Source: an uncultured Peptostreptococcaceae bacterium (lineage in GTDB: Bacteria > Bacillota > Clostridia > Peptostreptococcales > Anaerovoracaceae). Taken from it: a DNA stretch of 56,427 nucleotides. Below, in pieces: positions 25,749 to 34,013 of this stretch. The position numbers were made by a program, and so were the translations under genes. Where the stretch lies: the NCBI GenBank assembly GCA_949740445.1, contig CATJIF010000125.1, forward strand, positions 1 through 56,427, read 5' to 3'. The notes below the pieces were generated by a model. It saw only the letters and a program-made list of their open reading frames with translations. It searched no databases and was not told where the DNA came from. How positions within the stretch are numbered: the first letter of the stretch is position 1; every line of letters starts with the position of its first letter.

Positions 25749-26474
25749 TTGAATTTATCGTTTTATACGGCGTCTGCGGGGGCGCAGCAGCAGCAGCTCC
25801 GGCTGAACGTTCATGCCAACAATATCGCCAATGTCAACAATTACGGATATCGGGCAAAGCGTCCATCCTTTTCGGCGCTGATGCAGGATTTTGTGCAGGG
25901 TGCACAGGCCGACGAGCTTTCGCGCGGCACAGGTGCTTACATGGTGGGCGCCGACACGGATTTTTCCGGCACGGGATTTGCCGATACGGGACTTTCCCAG
26001 GATTACGCTATCCAAGGCAGTGGATTTTTTGCGCTTTATAATCCGGCAACGGGTGAATATTGTTACACGCGCGACGGTTCGTTTACGATGGCGAGCTTTG
26101 AGCTCGAAAACGACAGAGGTGAGCTAGAAACAGACTGGTACCTGTCCGATGGAAACGGGTATCTCGTCATCGGTGCAGATGGAAGGCTGATCCAGATGAC
26201 CGATCCCCACGAGGCGCAGAAGGTGGGAATTTTCGATTTTGTTAATAAAAATGGAATGCAGCATATAGGGAATAACCGTTATGTTCCGGTGGAAAAAAAC
26301 GGAGAGCTGGAGATGGGGAGTGGAACGCTGGTTCAGGGATGCCTGGAAAGTTCAAATACAGATCTGGCAAGAGAATTGTCCAAGGTAATTGAGTCGCAGC
26401 GTTCGTTTCAATATGTGTTGAAAATGATTCAGACCTCAGACGAAATAGAGACAACAGTCAATGGTCTGCGGTAG
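25749..26474 (+). CDS. flgG: Flagellar rod protein, FlgF/FlgG family (second copy)
   Basis: A 241-residue paralogue of the preceding gene, 18 bp downstream, with a TTG start after AAAGGAGAGG. It carries LNVHANNIANVNNYGYRAK, the signature DYAIQGSGFFALY and a C-terminal ESSNTDLARELSKVIESQRSF. It probably forms the distal rod with the first copy. The sequence is more divergent from consensus than its neighbour, so the FlgG label is provisional. Confidence 0.86.
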   Translation: MNLSFYTASAGAQQQQLRLNVHANNIANVNNYGYRAKRPSFSALMQDFVQGAQADELSRGTGAYMVGADTDFSGTGFADTGLSQDYAIQGSGFFALYNPATGEYCYTRDGSFTMASFELENDRGELETDWYLSDGNGYLVIGADGRLIQMTDPHEAQKVGIFDFVNKNGMQHIGNNRYVPVEKNGELEMGSGTLVQGCLESSNTDLARELSKVIESQRSFQYVLKMIQTSDEIETTVNGLR

Positions 26475-26511
26475 TTGAGAAGATTACAAAATCTAAAATC
26501 TGGAAGGAACG

Positions 26512-27132
26512 ATGGAGATGAAGAATTATGACGAGCTGAGCGTAATGGAAATAGATGTGCTGCGAGAAATCGGCAGCATTGGAACGGGCAATGCTGCAGG
26601 CGCCTTGTCGAAGCTGCTTGGCCGGACGGTAAAAATCACTTTGCCGGAAGTGCGGATTATGGGTTATAATGAAGCCATCGACTGGATTGGCGGGCCTGAG
26701 CCGATTACGACCGGAATTTTAGTTCGAATCAGCGGGCAGATCAATGGGCTGATGCTCGACGTTCAACCGCTGGACTTTGTCAATTTGATTTTAGAATGCA
26801 TGTTGGGAGAAACCATTAACGACTACCAGGAGATGACCGAGCTGCAGAGTTCCGCGCTCATGGAAATCGGTAATATTATGATTTCAACATTTATTAACGC
26901 TTTATCGGATCTGGCCGGTATTTCTGTGGAGCTGACAGTCCCCAGCCTTGTCATTGATATGCAGGGGGCCATCCTGGCAGTTCCCATGGCTGAATTTGGC
27001 GGCCAGACAGATTATCTGATGACTATAGGTGGAAATTTCTCTTGCGATAACCGGGAGGTATCCTGTCGCCTTCTGCTTTCTCCGGATATTCGTTCACTGA
27101 ATTTCCTCCTGGGAAAGCTGGGAGTCGATTGA
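26512..27132 (+). CDS. cheC: CheY-P phosphatase CheC
   Basis: A 206-residue CheC, which dephosphorylates CheY-P and binds CheD. The first catalytic site reads D-x3-E-x2-S with Pro 22 residues on: the usual Asn is Ser (DVLREIGSIGTGNA). The second site is intact (S-x3-E-x2-N in SSALMEIGNIM, with Pro 22 residues later). This suggests that only the second site works. Two starts are possible, ATG 26512 or ATG 26518, after GGAAGGA; the first is listed. cheD starts 4 bp after its stop. Confidence 0.92.
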   Translation: MEMKNYDELSVMEIDVLREIGSIGTGNAAGALSKLLGRTVKITLPEVRIMGYNEAIDWIGGPEPITTGILVRISGQINGLMLDVQPLDFVNLILECMLGETINDYQEMTELQSSALMEIGNIMISTFINALSDLAGISVELTVPSLVIDMQGAILAVPMAEFGGQTDYLMTIGGNFSCDNREVSCRLLLSPDIRSLNFLLGKLGVD

Positions 27133-27136
27133 TGAG

Positions 27137-27640
27137 ATGATAAATACAGGGATTAGCACAGGGAAAAAGACAGTAATCGGAATTGCGGATATGAAACTGG
27201 CACAGCACGGCGAAACGCTGATTACCTATGCGTTGGGCTCGTGTATTGGGATTTGTTTTTTTGATCCTAAAATCAAATTGGCGGCACTGGTTCATATCAT
27301 GCTGCCGCTGAATATGGAGGCAGGACGAAAAAATCCGATGAAATATGCGGATACGGGAATCCGCGAAACCCTGAAGGCCATGGAAGCCAGAGGGGCGTTG
27401 CGCGCACGCATCACAGCAAAGGCGGCCGGTGGTGCGAAAATGTTTGAGACAGCCGGTGGAGACAGCCTCGGCAATATCGGGCAGCGCAATATAGAAAGTG
27501 TACATATGATATTAAAAATGGAGCGGATACGATTGATCGCCGAAGATCTGGGCGGCTCGGTGGCACGCACGCTTCTGTTCGATTCGGTTACGGGCGAAGC
27601 GACGATCCGCTCTTATGGAAGACCTGATACAATAATCTGA
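27137..27640 (+). CDS. cheD: Chemoreceptor glutamine deamidase CheD
   Basis: A 167-residue CheD that deamidates receptor glutamines and forms a complex with CheC. The catalytic Cys is in ALGSCIGICFFD and the catalytic His in LVHIMLP; KAAGGAKMF and GDSLGNIGQRN are further family motifs. Its start is 4 bp after cheC, as expected for a protein pair that acts together. A 90-bp gap with a small hairpin (27656-27669) follows. Confidence 0.95.
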   Translation: MINTGISTGKKTVIGIADMKLAQHGETLITYALGSCIGICFFDPKIKLAALVHIMLPLNMEAGRKNPMKYADTGIRETLKAMEARGALRARITAKAAGGAKMFETAGGDSLGNIGQRNIESVHMILKMERIRLIAEDLGGSVARTLLFDSVTGEATIRSYGRPDTII

Positions 27641-27652
27641 GGCCGGACGTTC

Positions 27653-27669
27653 CTCTGCGGAAAGCCGCA
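27653..27669 (+). repeat. Second copy of the 17-bp hairpin motif CTCTGCGGAAAGCCGCA
   Basis: Identical to 116-132. Here TGCGG (27656-27660) and CCGCA (27665-27669) pair around AAAG between cheD and cheV. Two copies in 28 kb, both intergenic, suggest a small dispersed element or a common RNA hairpin. Confidence 0.4.
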
Positions 27670-27730
27670 ATGAAAAAAGTGAGCCGAAAGCCTGAAAAGC
27701 TGCGCGAAGCAGGAGAAAGGAGCGTTTGAG

Positions 27731-28648
27731 ATGGCAATAGAAAAAAGCGAAATATTGCTGGAATCCGGTACTAATGAGATTGAGATCATGGAATTTATGA
27801 TCGCCGACGTACTTTATGGAATCAATGTTGCTAAGGTACGCGAAATTATGATTTCCGAGCCGGTAAAGTATATGCCGCACACCCATCCGGCGGTAGAAGG
27901 TATTTTCAAGCCGAGAGATATCGTAATTACAGTGATCGACCTGCCGGTGTATCTGGGTTGCGTCAACGTAGCTCACGAGGAAAAAGATCTGTTCATCATT
28001 ACGAACTTCAACCGGATGAACATCGCCTTTCGCGTGCAGAGCGTGGTGGGGATCAGCCGTATTTCATGGAAGGATATCCAGAAGCCGGATAAGACCATCA
28101 GCGGTGGCGACGACGGCGTTGCTACGGGAATCGCCCAGTGCAACGGCCAGTTAGTAACGATTCTGGACTTTGAAAAAATCGTTGCGGAAATCGCACCCGA
28201 AACCTCGATTCAGATAAATGAAATCGACGAGATGGGCCCCAGAGCCCGCAATTTGAAGCCGATTTTAGTGGCGGAAGATTCCATTTTGCTCTCGCGCATG
28301 ATTAAAGAAGCGCTGACCAAGGCAGGCTACACCAACCTGACGATGTTTCCCAACGGGCAAGAGTTGTGGGAGCGCCTGGTGCATATCAAACAGAGCGGCG
28401 ATATCGAAAGCCAAGTGGCGCTGATTGTAACGGATATTGAAATGCCGCAGATGGATGGCCACCGCCTGACAAAGCTGGTGAAAGACGATGCCGTGCTGAA
28501 AAAGATTCCGTTGATTATCTTTTCTTCGCTGATCAGTGAAGAAATGCGCATAAAAGGAAAAGAGTTGGGTGCTGACGAGCAGCTCAGCAAACCGGAAATC
28601 GGGCATCTGGTTTCCATTATGGACCGCCTTTTGGCAAAAGAGGAATAG
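27731..28648 (+). CDS. cheV: Chemotaxis coupling protein CheV (CheW-receiver fusion)
   Basis: A 305-residue CheV: a CheW-like coupling domain (residues 12-155; YGINVAKVREIM is typical) joined to a receiver domain (residues 177-303) with the acidic pair AEDS, the phosphorylated Asp in VTDIEMPQMDG and the Lys in LSKPE. CheV couples receptors to CheA and takes part in adaptation. GGAGCG precedes the ATG. cheA itself is not in the window. Confidence 0.94.
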   Translation: MAIEKSEILLESGTNEIEIMEFMIADVLYGINVAKVREIMISEPVKYMPHTHPAVEGIFKPRDIVITVIDLPVYLGCVNVAHEEKDLFIITNFNRMNIAFRVQSVVGISRISWKDIQKPDKTISGGDDGVATGIAQCNGQLVTILDFEKIVAEIAPETSIQINEIDEMGPRARNLKPILVAEDSILLSRMIKEALTKAGYTNLTMFPNGQELWERLVHIKQSGDIESQVALIVTDIEMPQMDGHRLTKLVKDDAVLKKIPLIIFSSLISEEMRIKGKELGADEQLSKPEIGHLVSIMDRLLAKEE

Positions 28649-28732
28649 GGCCAGGATTAAAAATAACCGCCAAGACCGAAGGGTGAAAGCGGCAAAAGCT
28701 TTGAAAAAAGCGTCTGACAAGGAGAAGGATCT

Positions 28733-30064
28733 ATGGGAGAAAAGTATATAGTACGACAGCCAATCAAAAGTCCCGAGGGCAAGATTATTGGATATGAAAT
28801 TTTGTATCATGGAGAAAATCAGGCCTATGGCGTAGATGATTCGGGCGCCTCTGTCAATGATTTTGCTGTGGCGGATACCATTTACAATTTCCTGACGCAG
28901 AATATAGAGAAGTCCTTAAAGGATTCGCTCAATTTTATGACATTCACCACTACGCTGCTGATGAAGCGGGCGCCGCATCTGTTTGAGAAAACGGGGCTTG
29001 TAATACAAATCGACGACAGCGTAATTATCCATCCGCTGGCGATGCATTTTGTTCGCCAATATGCAAAGGAAGGATATCAAGTTGCGGTCAACGAATTTCA
29101 ATTTGCGCCCCGCTATCTGTCGCTGATTGGCGATATTGATTACATTAAGCTGAATTTCAATACGGCGGCAGAGCCAACACTGCGCAATGTCATCGAAATT
29201 GCTCACAGCATGGGCAAAAAATGCATTGCGACAGAAATCCGCAGTGAGGAGATCTACAACAAGGCGATTGCCATGGAAGTGGATGCCTTAGAAGGGCCCT
29301 ACGTGGCGGAGAAACTGGCGACCAAGGCGCATGCCAGCGGCTACCTGCAGAGCAATTTCTTCCGCTTGATGGTGGCTGTAACAAAGGATGAGCCAGATTT
29401 GGAGGAAATCGAGCAGATTATCTCCATGGATGCAACGCTCTCCTTCAACCTATTGCGTATGGCCAATTCCATGTACTTTGTTCTCCATCAGCGTGCGACG
29501 ACCATCCGCCAGGCGGTTATGACACTGGGGATCGCGCAACTGAAGCAGTGGATTTATCTGCTCAGTGCCAGCAATGCAGAAAACGAGGTAGACCCCTCTT
29601 CGGAGGAATTCCTGAAAATGTCCTTTATGCGGGCAACGTTCTGCAGCGAGCTGATGAACTATACAAAGAAAATGCCCATTAGCAAAGCGGATGCCTATCT
29701 GATGGGTATGTTCTCCACGCTGAATTATCTGATCGATGCACCTTTGGAAGATATTCTAAAAGAGGTTCCGGTGGTCGAAGAGGTAAAAAAAGCGCTGTTG
29801 AATCACGAGGGGCGCTGCGGTGCTCTGTACGACCTGGTGCTGAGCTACGAGCGTGCGGATTGGGCGCAGATCAATACACTGACAGAAGAATTGGGTATTC
29901 CGACAAATCTGCTGACCAGCCTGTACTTTAACTGCATGGATAATGTGAATATGCTGTGGAAGCAGCTGATCTCTCCAGAAGCGAAGACGGTCGGCGAAAT
30001 GGAAGGCGCTGCGGAAGGTGGCGCCGAAGATGCTGCGGCGGCAGAACCGGCGATAAAGGAATAA
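28733..30064 (+). CDS. Degenerate EAL plus HDOD domain protein (YuxH type)
   Basis: A 443-residue protein with an EAL-like N-terminal half (residues 1-200) and an HDOD domain (residues 200-385), the architecture of YuxH-type regulators. The EAL half lacks key catalytic residues: the metal-binding DDFG motif is replaced by VNEFQ and the EAL glutamate context is YEIL, while one Lys (YIKLNF) remains. It is unlikely to cleave cyclic di-GMP and may bind it or serve as a scaffold. HDOD domains act in signalling output. The tail is Ala/Glu-rich. It is the last gene of the flagellar cluster, 84 bp after cheV. Confidence 0.88.
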   Translation: MGEKYIVRQPIKSPEGKIIGYEILYHGENQAYGVDDSGASVNDFAVADTIYNFLTQNIEKSLKDSLNFMTFTTTLLMKRAPHLFEKTGLVIQIDDSVIIHPLAMHFVRQYAKEGYQVAVNEFQFAPRYLSLIGDIDYIKLNFNTAAEPTLRNVIEIAHSMGKKCIATEIRSEEIYNKAIAMEVDALEGPYVAEKLATKAHASGYLQSNFFRLMVAVTKDEPDLEEIEQIISMDATLSFNLLRMANSMYFVLHQRATTIRQAVMTLGIAQLKQWIYLLSASNAENEVDPSSEEFLKMSFMRATFCSELMNYTKKMPISKADAYLMGMFSTLNYLIDAPLEDILKEVPVVEEVKKALLNHEGRCGALYDLVLSYERADWAQINTLTEELGIPTNLLTSLYFNCMDNVNMLWKQLISPEAKTVGEMEGAAEGGAEDAAAAEPAIKE

Positions 30065-30173
30065 CCCATTCCAGTCGCTTCTGAAATCAGGGAGCATTGT
30101 GGATATGGATTATATCGCATGCCTGCAATCCCCCGCAGTAAACGCCGACGACAAAATATAAGTACACAAAATG

Positions 30174-30200
30174 AGGCATAGGTTTTACTATGCCTTTTTG
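30174..30200 (+). terminator. Intrinsic terminator of the flagellar/chemotaxis operon
   Basis: AGGCATAG (30174-30181) pairs perfectly with CTATGCCT (30188-30195) around GTTTTA and runs into five T residues. It lies 110 bp after the last flagellar-cluster stop codon. Confidence 0.8.
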
Positions 30201-30343
30201 TGTGCGCTGCTTTGTGGCTCCTGCTTTATGGGGTCTGTGCTGTATGACCGCACTTGACAAAAAATGTGTTTGGACAAAGAACCCGGCTTTGAAGAATTGC
30301 CGAAAAAATGCATATAAACTTTGAAATTTCAACGAAAAAGAGC

Positions 30344-30372
30344 TTGACAGTCAAGGAAACTTTTCTTATAAT
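30344..30372 (+). promoter_or_regulatory. Consensus sigma-A promoter of rplM-rpsI
   Basis: A perfect TTGACA (30344-30349), an exact 17-bp spacer and a perfect TATAAT (30367-30372). Predicted start near 30379. It is the strongest promoter in the window, as expected for ribosomal protein genes. Confidence 0.93.
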
Positions 30373-30378
30373 AAACAT

Positions 30379-30643
30379 TGTATTGTGTCGCTGAAAGGTG
30401 TACAATTTGTCGCAAGAAAAATACAGAGTGTGGAACGATTTAGCACGTGTATGCGATTGTTCAAAGCCACGGAAGGCTTTTTACGATAAACGCAGGGTGC
30501 AGGCTGGAATTCGGCCGTGGCCCTCACGTTAGTTCAGTTGTGCCGAACACGATCAGGCCTTAAGCTCTAAAGCATGAGATAGCAAAAGAGCAGTAACGCA
30601 AAGAAGCGAAAGAGCGATGATCTCAGTAGGCAGGGAGGTAAAC
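30379..30643 (+). ncRNA. Long structured 5' leader of rplM (possible L13 autoregulatory RNA)
   Basis: The leader is about 265 nt, far longer than the compact L13 leaders known in Bacilli. Visible pairings: TGTATT (30379-30384) with AATACA (30420-30425); AAAGCC (30463-30468) with GGCTTT (30475-30480) followed by T residues, a possible attenuator; AGGG...CCCT with an inner GGC...GCC (30494-30524); GCTCT (30564-30568) with AGAGC (30587-30591), which competes with TGAGAT (30575-30580) pairing ATCTCA (30620-30625) just before the ribosome binding site. These alternatives are what a translational switch would need. Its identity is inferred from position only; motifs of RNase P, tmRNA or SRP RNA were not seen. 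Confidence 0.5.
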
Positions 30644-31072
30644 ATGAAATCCTACATTGCAAAACCTCAGGAAGTGGAGAGAAAGTGGTATGTACTCGAT
30701 GCCGAAGGCAAAACTCTGGGCAGACTGGCCAGCGAAGCTGCTTCCATCCTGAGAGGAAAGAAAAAGCCGATCTATACGCCGCACGTGGATACCGGTGATT
30801 ATGTTATCATCGTAAATGCGGAAAAGATCGAAGTAACCGGTAAGAAAAGAAAGGAAAAGATCTACAAAAGACACACCGGATATCCCGGTGGACTGAAGGA
30901 GATCACTTTCGAGAAATTACTGGAAAAAAATCCTGAAGAGATCCTGCGCCATGCGGTAAAAGGCATGCTGCCGAAAGGACCTCTGGGCAGAGAAATGGCA
31001 AAGAAACTGAAGGTATATGCCGGTCCCGACCACAAGCATGTAGCTCAGAAGCCAGAAGTCTGGAATTTTTAG
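30644..31072 (+). CDS. rplM: 50S ribosomal protein L13
   Basis: A 142-residue L13, the normal length, beginning MKSYIAKP with GGGAGGTAAAC before the ATG. Motifs [31 protein letters not shown] and the C-terminal [19 protein letters not shown] are typical. An in-frame ATG at 30617 lies upstream of the ribosome binding site and is rejected. It is cotranscribed with rpsI, 19 bp downstream. Confidence 0.98.
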   Translation: MKSYIAKPQEVERKWYVLDAEGKTLGRLASEAASILRGKKKPIYTPHVDTGDYVIIVNAEKIEVTGKKRKEKIYKRHTGYPGGLKEITFEKLLEKNPEEILRHAVKGMLPKGPLGREMAKKLKVYAGPDHKHVAQKPEVWNF

Positions 31073-31091
31073 GTGAAGGGAGGAAATCAAA

Positions 31092-31484
31092 ATGGCAAAA
31101 ATGCAGTACTGCGGAACAGGCAGAAGAAAATCGTCCGTGGCCAGAGTTAGATTGATCCCTGGTACCGGCAGCATTACCGTAAATAAGAAAAACTTAGACG
31201 ATTATTTCGGTATGGAGATCGTTAAGAGAGAGGTAAAAAGACCGCTGGAGGTTGCTGGTGTAGACGGCAAATTCGACGTAGTAGCCACAGTAAAAGGTGG
31301 CGGCTTTACCGGTCAGGCCGGAGCCTTAAGACACGGCATTTCCAGAGCGCTGTGCGTTGCCGATCCGGAAAACAGACCAGCGCTGAAAGCTGCTGGCTTT
31401 TTAACCCGCGATCCGAGAATGAAGGAAAGAAAGAAGTACGGCTTAAAGAAAGCCAGAAGAGCATCCCAGTTCTCGAAGCGTTAA
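31092..31484 (+). CDS. rpsI: 30S ribosomal protein S9
   Basis: A 130-residue S9 of normal length. It contains [36 protein letters not shown] and the basic C-terminus ending QFSKR, the tail that reaches the decoding centre. GGGAGGAAATC precedes the ATG. A strong terminator follows. Confidence 0.98.
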   Translation: MAKMQYCGTGRRKSSVARVRLIPGTGSITVNKKNLDDYFGMEIVKREVKRPLEVAGVDGKFDVVATVKGGGFTGQAGALRHGISRALCVADPENRPALKAAGFLTRDPRMKERKKYGLKKARRASQFSKR

Positions 31485-31505
31485 TGCGCAGAAGAATACG
31501 TATAA

Positions 31506-31541
31506 AAAATCCCCTGAAGACCTACCTTCAGGGGATTTTAT
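31506..31541. terminator. Bidirectional terminator between rpsI and the sensor kinase gene
   Basis: AAAATCCCCTGAAG (31506-31519) pairs perfectly over 14 bp with 31526-31539 around a six-base loop, with T residues on the plus strand and a matching A run for the opposite direction. It lies between two convergent genes. Confidence 0.92.
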
Positions 31542-31608
31542 TGTATATAAGAAAACCACACGTTGAACGCATGACTGGGGAGTTTGCGCATGAGAGCCGG
31601 TCGTCCAT

Positions 31609-32952
31609 TTAGGTAAGGCTTTCTATGTGAAAGCATTCGCGGGATGCCGCGGCTTCAGTAAGGGGAAAGAGAACGACGCGCAGGTGGAACTGTTCGGCTT
31701 TGCACCGACATTGGAACAAACCATTGTATTTTTTCGTCGCCGCTTCGATGCTGCGCAGGCCAATGCCATGGGAATCTCCCTTTCGGGTGGAGATCGGAAA
31801 TCCCTCTGCATCGAAATGCACCTGGCTGGCGCAGGGGTTGTCTATGGAGATCGTCAATCGACGATTTTCAGTCAGTGCGACGGCAAGGCGTATCCAGCGT
31901 TCACCGTCGGGAAGCTCTCTGCAGGCGTGAATGGCATTTTCTAACCCATTAGCTAAAATGACGCACAGATTGAGCTCGTCGAAGGGAAACTTCGACGGAA
32001 GGCGGATATCCGTGTCGACGGGGCAGTTGATGTCCCTGGCAGATGAAATGTAAAAAGAAAGAACGGCATCAATCGCGGCGTTGGAGCACCAGGATTCGGG
32101 AGCAAGATCCGACAGCATTCCGCAGAGCTTTTGTATGTAAAGCCGGGCATTTTCGTCGTCGCCGCGCTGCAGCATACCGTCGAGAGCTGCAAAATGATGG
32201 CGCATATCGTGACGGTAAGTACGGCCCAGTTCCATCTTCTGGCGGATGGCCTGATAATCCCGGCGCTGGAATTCCAACTGCCGCTGCATTTCCCGCTGCT
32301 GTTCGCCGGTAGTTCGAAGCGATATGGAAAACATCAGAATGCGCAAAAGTACCGCAAAGGCAATCAGTGCAGTCAACAGACAGAAAATGATCGTTGACGG
32401 ACTGGAGAGATTATTGAGAATATAAGAAAGAAGTAAGAAAACCAAAAGCGTGGGAAACAAAATGACAAGCCAGCCCTGCTCCAAATCCTTCCCATAGCGG
32501 TGGAAAGGCAATTTCAGAAAAAAGGCAACTGCGATCAATGCAGAGGCAGCAGCTAGCGCAAGCAACGCAGTTCCGATGGAACGGCCCTGCCATTCGGGAA
32601 GGCCGACCCGGGAAAAAAAGAGTAAAACACCTTCATAGAAAAGCTTTAATAGGATTACTGCAATACCCGCGAGGCTCCATATGGCACAAGTCGGAAAAAA
32701 CCCATCAGCAGAAATAAAGTGAAGGCATACTATCATCGGAAGAAAGGCGCTTATGGGCAGGAGATCGAACAGAGTCGGCACATCCATTCCCTGCACAAGC
32801 AGGACAGACTGTAAGCCCAGGACCAATGCCAGAAAGCTTATGCCTATGGCCGTCGTCGCTCTGGGAGAAAAGCGGCTCTCACAGAGTATGGCACAGAGAA
32901 AGAAAAATGTAAAGATCGAAACGGCTGCCTCAAAAGCACTGATGATGCCCAT
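31609..32952 (-). CDS. AgrC-like GHKL sensor histidine kinase
   Basis: A 447-residue sensor with about six membrane helices in residues 1-210, a short coiled linker, and a GHKL ATPase domain. The phosphorylated His is His248 in RTYRHDMRHHF; the N-box reads ANGLENAIHAC and the G2 motif GIGLRSIE. This is the AgrC/LytS-like class that pairs with LytTR regulators. AAGGAGGAG lies 7 nt before the ATG, and the gene starts 15 bp after the regulator's stop. No agrB or agrD peptide gene is next to it, so the signal is unknown. Confidence 0.9.
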   Translation of the reverse strand: MGIISAFEAAVSIFTFFFLCAILCESRFSPRATTAIGISFLALVLGLQSVLLVQGMDVPTLFDLLPISAFLPMIVCLHFISADGFFPTCAIWSLAGIAVILLKLFYEGVLLFFSRVGLPEWQGRSIGTALLALAAASALIAVAFFLKLPFHRYGKDLEQGWLVILFPTLLVFLLLSYILNNLSSPSTIIFCLLTALIAFAVLLRILMFSISLRTTGEQQREMQRQLEFQRRDYQAIRQKMELGRTYRHDMRHHFAALDGMLQRGDDENARLYIQKLCGMLSDLAPESWCSNAAIDAVLSFYISSARDINCPVDTDIRLPSKFPFDELNLCVILANGLENAIHACRELPDGERWIRLAVALTENRRLTISIDNPCASQVHFDAEGFPISTRKGDSHGIGLRSIEAATKKYNGLFQCRCKAEQFHLRVVLFPLTEAAASRECFHIESLT

Positions 32953-32967
32953 GGTTGTATCTCCTCC

Positions 32968-33711
32968 TTAGTTGTGTGGGAAATCATTCAGCCAGTAATT
33001 TTTCCATTGTCGCTTAGCTGCCGGAAGCATGGCTCTCGTCAGAAAGACCTGTTCTCCGCCGTCTAAGTGCATAGAGTTTTTCTCTATGGCAGATACGTAA
33101 TAGAGATTGACTGCGAAGCTGGAGCCGGCAAGAAAAAACCGATCATCAGACAACAGGGGCGCGATCGCTTCCTGGAAAGAGGTGCGCAGTGTAACGCTGT
33201 CAATTAGAGTACTGTCGCACAGATGATAGCGCAGAGTTCGGTTGGAAAGCTCTACATAGAGGATATCGTCAATCCGCACGCGCTGAAGGCCGTTTCTGGT
33301 TTTAACCATCAGGCAGGCGGATTTTTGTTTTTCCAGTGCAGCGACGGCCCGGTCCATGGCCTCGTTAAATCGGATCTGCTCTACTGGCTTGAGTAGATAA
33401 CAGGCGGCCTGCGCCTGGTAAGAATCTATGGCAAACTCAGGAGAGGAGGTCAGATAAACGATCATTCCTTCGCTGGTAAGCTTGCGCAATTCAACGCCCA
33501 ACTCAATGCCGGAAATCTCCGGCATAATGATATCTAATATGTATATATCGAAACAGCCTTCGTTCTTTGCAACAGAAAGAAGCTGCGAACCGGAGGAAAA
33601 GAGAAAAACCTTTGCCAAAAGTCCCGACCGATGGTCGAGATAGGTTTGCAGCATCTGCTTGACGAGCGTGCGCTGTTCTAATTCATCATCACATAGGGCT
33701 ATTTTTATCAT
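32968..33711 (-). CDS. AgrA-like LytTR response regulator
   Basis: A 247-residue regulator: receiver domain with Asp8-Asp9 and the phosphorylated Asp60 (YILDIIMPE), then a LytTR DNA-binding domain (RVRIDDILYVELSNRTLRYH). LytTR proteins bind pairs of short direct repeats about two helical turns apart; such a pair lies 30-60 bp upstream of this gene (33741-33771). It is the first gene of the two-gene minus-strand operon with the sensor kinase. The product of transcription control is unknown. Confidence 0.92.
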   Translation of the reverse strand: MIKIALCDDELEQRTLVKQMLQTYLDHRSGLLAKVFLFSSGSQLLSVAKNEGCFDIYILDIIMPEISGIELGVELRKLTSEGMIVYLTSSPEFAIDSYQAQAACYLLKPVEQIRFNEAMDRAVAALEKQKSACLMVKTRNGLQRVRIDDILYVELSNRTLRYHLCDSTLIDSVTLRTSFQEAIAPLLSDDRFFLAGSSFAVNLYYVSAIEKNSMHLDGGEQVFLTRAMLPAAKRQWKNYWLNDFPHN

Positions 33712-33740
33712 ACAACATTTCTCCCTTGAGTGGCAGACGG

Positions 33741-33771
33741 ATTCTGCGCAAAAATCATCAAAATCTGCGCA
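33741..33771 (-). promoter_or_regulatory. Candidate LytTR operator: direct repeat with 21-bp period
   Basis: ATTCTGCGCA (33741-33750) and AATCTGCGCA (33762-33771) match at 9 of 10 positions and repeat with a 21-bp period, which places both on the same face of the helix. That geometry is the known requirement for LytTR/AgrA binding. The operator lies between the predicted promoter and the regulator's start codon, suggesting autorepression, or autoactivation of an unseen promoter. Confidence 0.55.
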
Positions 33772-33798
33772 GCCAACATAGAAAGGATAATTTAATTC

Positions 33799-33828
33799 AG
33801 CATATCATAAGCGGAGAAACATCGTCAA
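33799..33828 (-). promoter_or_regulatory. Candidate promoter of the two-component operon
   Basis: On the minus strand TTGACG (33828-33823), an 18-bp spacer and TATGCT (33804-33799). The match is moderate. The leader to the ATG at 33711 would be about 80 nt and would include the direct repeats. Confidence 0.4.
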
Positions 33829-33964
33829 GAAAGTAGCGGAATTTGACTTGCTGGAATGGCGTGAAATTTGCCGGAGCAACGGTTTGATAGCGAAAAAAAA
33901 CGGAGGCAAAACGGGGGCGAAGCAGAAAGTTCGTGCGATTTTCAGTGATGTCTTGCGCATTTTA

Positions 33965-33973
33965 TGGTATGAT
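33965..33973 (+). promoter_or_regulatory. Extended -10 promoter element before the CpXC gene
   Basis: TGGTATGAT matches the extended -10 pattern TGnTATAAT with one mismatch. No good -35 is seen at 16-18 bp, which extended -10 promoters often lack. Predicted start about 34 nt before the ATG at 34014. Confidence 0.45.
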
Positions 33974-34013
33974 GTAAGAACATCAGGAAATAAAACGACG
34001 GAGGGATCATTTT

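Larger units (their letters stand above)
30065..30643. other. 579-bp interval: operon terminator, then rplM promoter and leader
   Basis: From left to right it holds about 110 bp with no recognisable element, the terminator at 30174-30200, an AT-rich gap, the promoter at 30344-30372 and a roughly 265-nt leader with several predicted stems. No credible protein-coding gene is present. Confidence 0.8.
33712..34013. other. 302-bp divergent intergenic region
   Basis: It holds, leftward, a candidate promoter (33799-33828) and the direct repeats (33741-33771) of the two-component operon, and rightward the extended -10 promoter of the CpXC gene (33965-33973). The short open frame at 33848-34042 overlaps the CpXC start, has no ribosome binding site and is not accepted. 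Confidence 0.65.

Noticed and set aside
30379-30643. rplM leader as RNase P RNA, tmRNA, 6S or SRP RNA
   Set aside because: The conserved core motifs of these RNAs were not seen, and the segment runs directly into the rplM ribosome binding site.
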